Origin: Rhodospirillaceae bacterium
GTDB taxonomy: Bacteria; Pseudomonadota; Alphaproteobacteria; Rhodospirillales; Magnetovibrionaceae
NCBI GenBank assembly: GCA_029883045.1
Contig: JAOUJU010000096.1
Coordinates: 1 to 6,601, forward strand
Direction: 5' to 3'
DNA length: 6,601 nt
Shown: positions 5,571 through 6,601 of the stretch, piece by piece
Position numbering within the stretch: the first letter of the stretch is position 1
Layout: every line of letters starts with the position of its first letter
Notes under the pieces: model-generated
The model's input: the letters and a program-made list of their open reading frames with translations, nothing else
What the model was told of the DNA's origin: nothing
Databases searched by the model: none
Position numbers and translations under genes: made by a program

Positions 5571-6473
5571 TCAAGAAATTATACCAATAACTTGTTTAAG
5601 AATGTTTTCGTGAAATTCAAATTCAATCCCATCAACCGTGTCAGCAGTTAGCCCGGTCATGCCGTCAACGCTTGGACCATGTTGGTTTATATATTGCAAC
5701 ATTTCCAGCTCCTTTTCCGCCGTGATGGTTTTTGTTAATTCATCCTTTTTTTGTGGCAATATCATGGCCGTGGCCGCTAACAAAGCCCATGCCCCCCAAT
5801 TGGAAACCCCAGCAACAATCAGATGATTTGCAGGTGTGCGACATGCAATAGCACCGCCGTTTTCTATATTTTGGGCTATTATTTTTTTATCTAGTGTGCC
5901 CATGCCAATTTCATTACCGCCATCGCCAATGGCAATTGTTTCCCATGGCCCACCTAAAAAAAGTTCATCAAGTGGTGCGGTATATGCAGAAATATCATCA
6001 CCGCGGGAATTTCTAGGCGTTGCATCATAGCTTAACCCGCAGCGCTCAATAGATATTGCGTGGGTTATGTTTTCGTTTTGCCAGGTAGAAATTACCTCGT
6101 TTATGCTGACACCATTGTCATTCGGTGCAATAGCAACAATATCAATTGGAACGTTTACCCCGGCTGCCCTAACCGCTGCCCTGACCGCACTTTCGCACGG
6201 GGCATCTGTTGCTATGCGAACGGCAAATCCCGCCGCAACAAAGCCCGCCACCATGTGCGCCGATCCGACCAAGCCATCATTTTCAGCAGCAGGCGGAGTT
6301 GCGTGGGGAATAAAAAAACCAGTGATTATGCCTATTTTAGGGGCTGGGGTTTGGGCAATTGAATTTGCCGCGGCAAAAAGCCCACCCTTGGCCAAGGTGG
6401 CAAGCCTGTCAGTTGAGCGCCCAACATCTAACGATATAGCAGCTTCAATGTGGGAAATAATGTTTGTATTCAT
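5571..6473 (-). CDS. DUF4392 protein, homologous to the C-terminal domain of D-glutamate cyclase
   Basis: The 300-residue protein matches DUF4392 (the D-glutamate cyclase-like C-terminal domain) over its entire length. In mammals this domain is fused to a DUF1445-like region in DGLUCY, the mitochondrial enzyme that cyclises D-glutamate to 5-oxo-D-proline. Motifs seen are DVGRSTDRL (16-24), GIITGFFIP (48-56), ENDGLVGSAHM (64-74, where relatives typically have ETDGPxG), ISIERCGLSYD (140-150), RGDDIS (157-162), the glycine-rich AIGDGGNEIGMG (181-192), VAGVSNWGAWAL (220-231), PSVDGMTG (267-274) and TVDGIEF (279-285). No membrane segment or signal peptide is convincing. It is the gene directly before murL and is probably cotranscribed with murL and murD2, tying it to D-glutamate chemistry. 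The separate DUF1445 gene just beyond murD2 strengthens this. The start at ATG 6473 has no evident Shine-Dalgarno, but no better start fits, since the family N-terminal motif begins at residue 16. Activity is inferred only. Confidence 0.85.
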   Translation of the reverse strand: MNTNIISHIEAAISLDVGRSTDRLATLAKGGLFAAANSIAQTPAPKIGIITGFFIPHATPPAAENDGLVGSAHMVAGFVAAGFAVRIATDAPCESAVRAAVRAAGVNVPIDIVAIAPNDNGVSINEVISTWQNENITHAISIERCGLSYDATPRNSRGDDISAYTAPLDELFLGGPWETIAIGDGGNEIGMGTLDKKIIAQNIENGGAIACRTPANHLIVAGVSNWGAWALLAATAMILPQKKDELTKTITAEKELEMLQYINQHGPSVDGMTGLTADTVDGIEFEFHENILKQVIGIIS

Positions 6474-6497
6474 TGGGGTACTATAAAATAAGTATTG

Positions 6498-6601
6498 TTA
6501 TACCGCCATAAGGTCATTTGTGGCGTTTATGGCCATAACCCCAGCCCCACCAGCACCCCTTTCAGCCCCCCCCTTGATCAGTTTTGCGTAATGGCTCATG
6601 G
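6498..6601 (-). CDS. C-terminal tail of an unidentified gene (5' end beyond the window)
   Basis: A frame enters from the right edge and stops at TAA 6500-6498, leaving about 33 visible residues (SHYAKLIKGG near the edge, AINATNDLMAV at the end). I do not recognise the family. The residues look like a normal soluble C-terminus, and no stop interrupts the frame to the edge. The gap to the DUF4392 start is 24 bp without a clear promoter or terminator, so this gene is probably the preceding member of the operon. An ATG at 6599-6597 would also allow a free-standing 33-residue ORF, which is less likely. A run of eight G residues (6566-6573 on this strand) lies inside; a one-base change there would alter the frame, so the visible part should be read with care. 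Confidence 0.5.
   Translation of the reverse strand, partial: MSHYAKLIKGGAERGAGGAGVMAINATNDLMAV

Noticed and set aside
6381..6400. Near-palindrome around TTGGCCAA in the DUF4392 gene
   Set aside because: It lies within codons of a conserved protein, arms are imperfect, and no regulatory position is apparent.
6067..6486. Plus-strand frame of 139 codons opposite the DUF4392 gene
   Set aside because: It is alanine-rich shadow translation; the minus strand encodes conserved DUF4392 motifs over the whole stretch.
6474..6497. A promoter between the right-edge gene and the DUF4392 gene
   Set aside because: The 24 bp are AT-rich, but no hexamer pair with acceptable match and spacing is found, so operon read-through is simpler.

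Overview
The window looks like a chromosomal stretch of a Gram-negative bacterium. GC content is moderate (low to mid 40s by eye), genes are tightly packed, and starts are mostly ATG with weak Shine-Dalgarno signals. The best taxonomic clue is an adjacent murL/murD2-type pair. This alternative route to D-glutamate in peptidoglycan was characterised in Xanthomonas and, as far as I know, also occurs in some Alphaproteobacteria. With the modest GC this favours a low-GC, possibly marine, alphaproteobacterium, but that is weak inference. I see no tRNA, rRNA, CRISPR array, transposase or phage gene.

Layout. Positions 1-778 (minus strand) hold an AzlC-family amino-acid exporter whose 3' end lies outside the window. 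Positions 848-1210 (minus) encode a single-domain rhodanese. A short divergent intergenic region (1211-1351) contains a perfect 17-bp dyad, a good sigma-70-type promoter for the plus strand and a terminator-like hairpin at the predicted 5' end of that transcript. Two plus-strand genes follow 16 bp apart: a zinc-ribbon SAM methyltransferase (1352-2116) and a DUF1445/UPF0317 D-glutamate cyclase family protein (2133-2915). Three bases later the minus-strand operon begins from its 3' side. In transcription order it runs: the tail of an unidentified gene at the right edge (6601-6498), a DUF4392 protein homologous to the C-terminal domain of mammalian D-glutamate cyclase (6473-5571), MurL (5562-4228) and MurD2 (4244-2919).

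How the genes may work together. MurD2 adds L-Glu (not D-Glu) to UDP-MurNAc-L-Ala. MurL then epimerises that terminal L-Glu to D-Glu using ATP. Such a cell needs no free D-Glu. Mammalian DGLUCY, which turns free D-Glu into 5-oxo-D-proline, combines a DUF1445-like part and a DUF4392 part in one protein. Here both parts exist as separate genes on either side of murD2-murL, one of them inside the same operon. The main hypothesis is that this is a D-glutamate handling locus: D-Glu is made only on the nucleotide precursor, and free D-Glu (for example from wall turnover) is removed by a split cyclase. The MurL/MurD2 identification is strong; the link to the cyclase-like proteins is inferred from gene neighbourhood.
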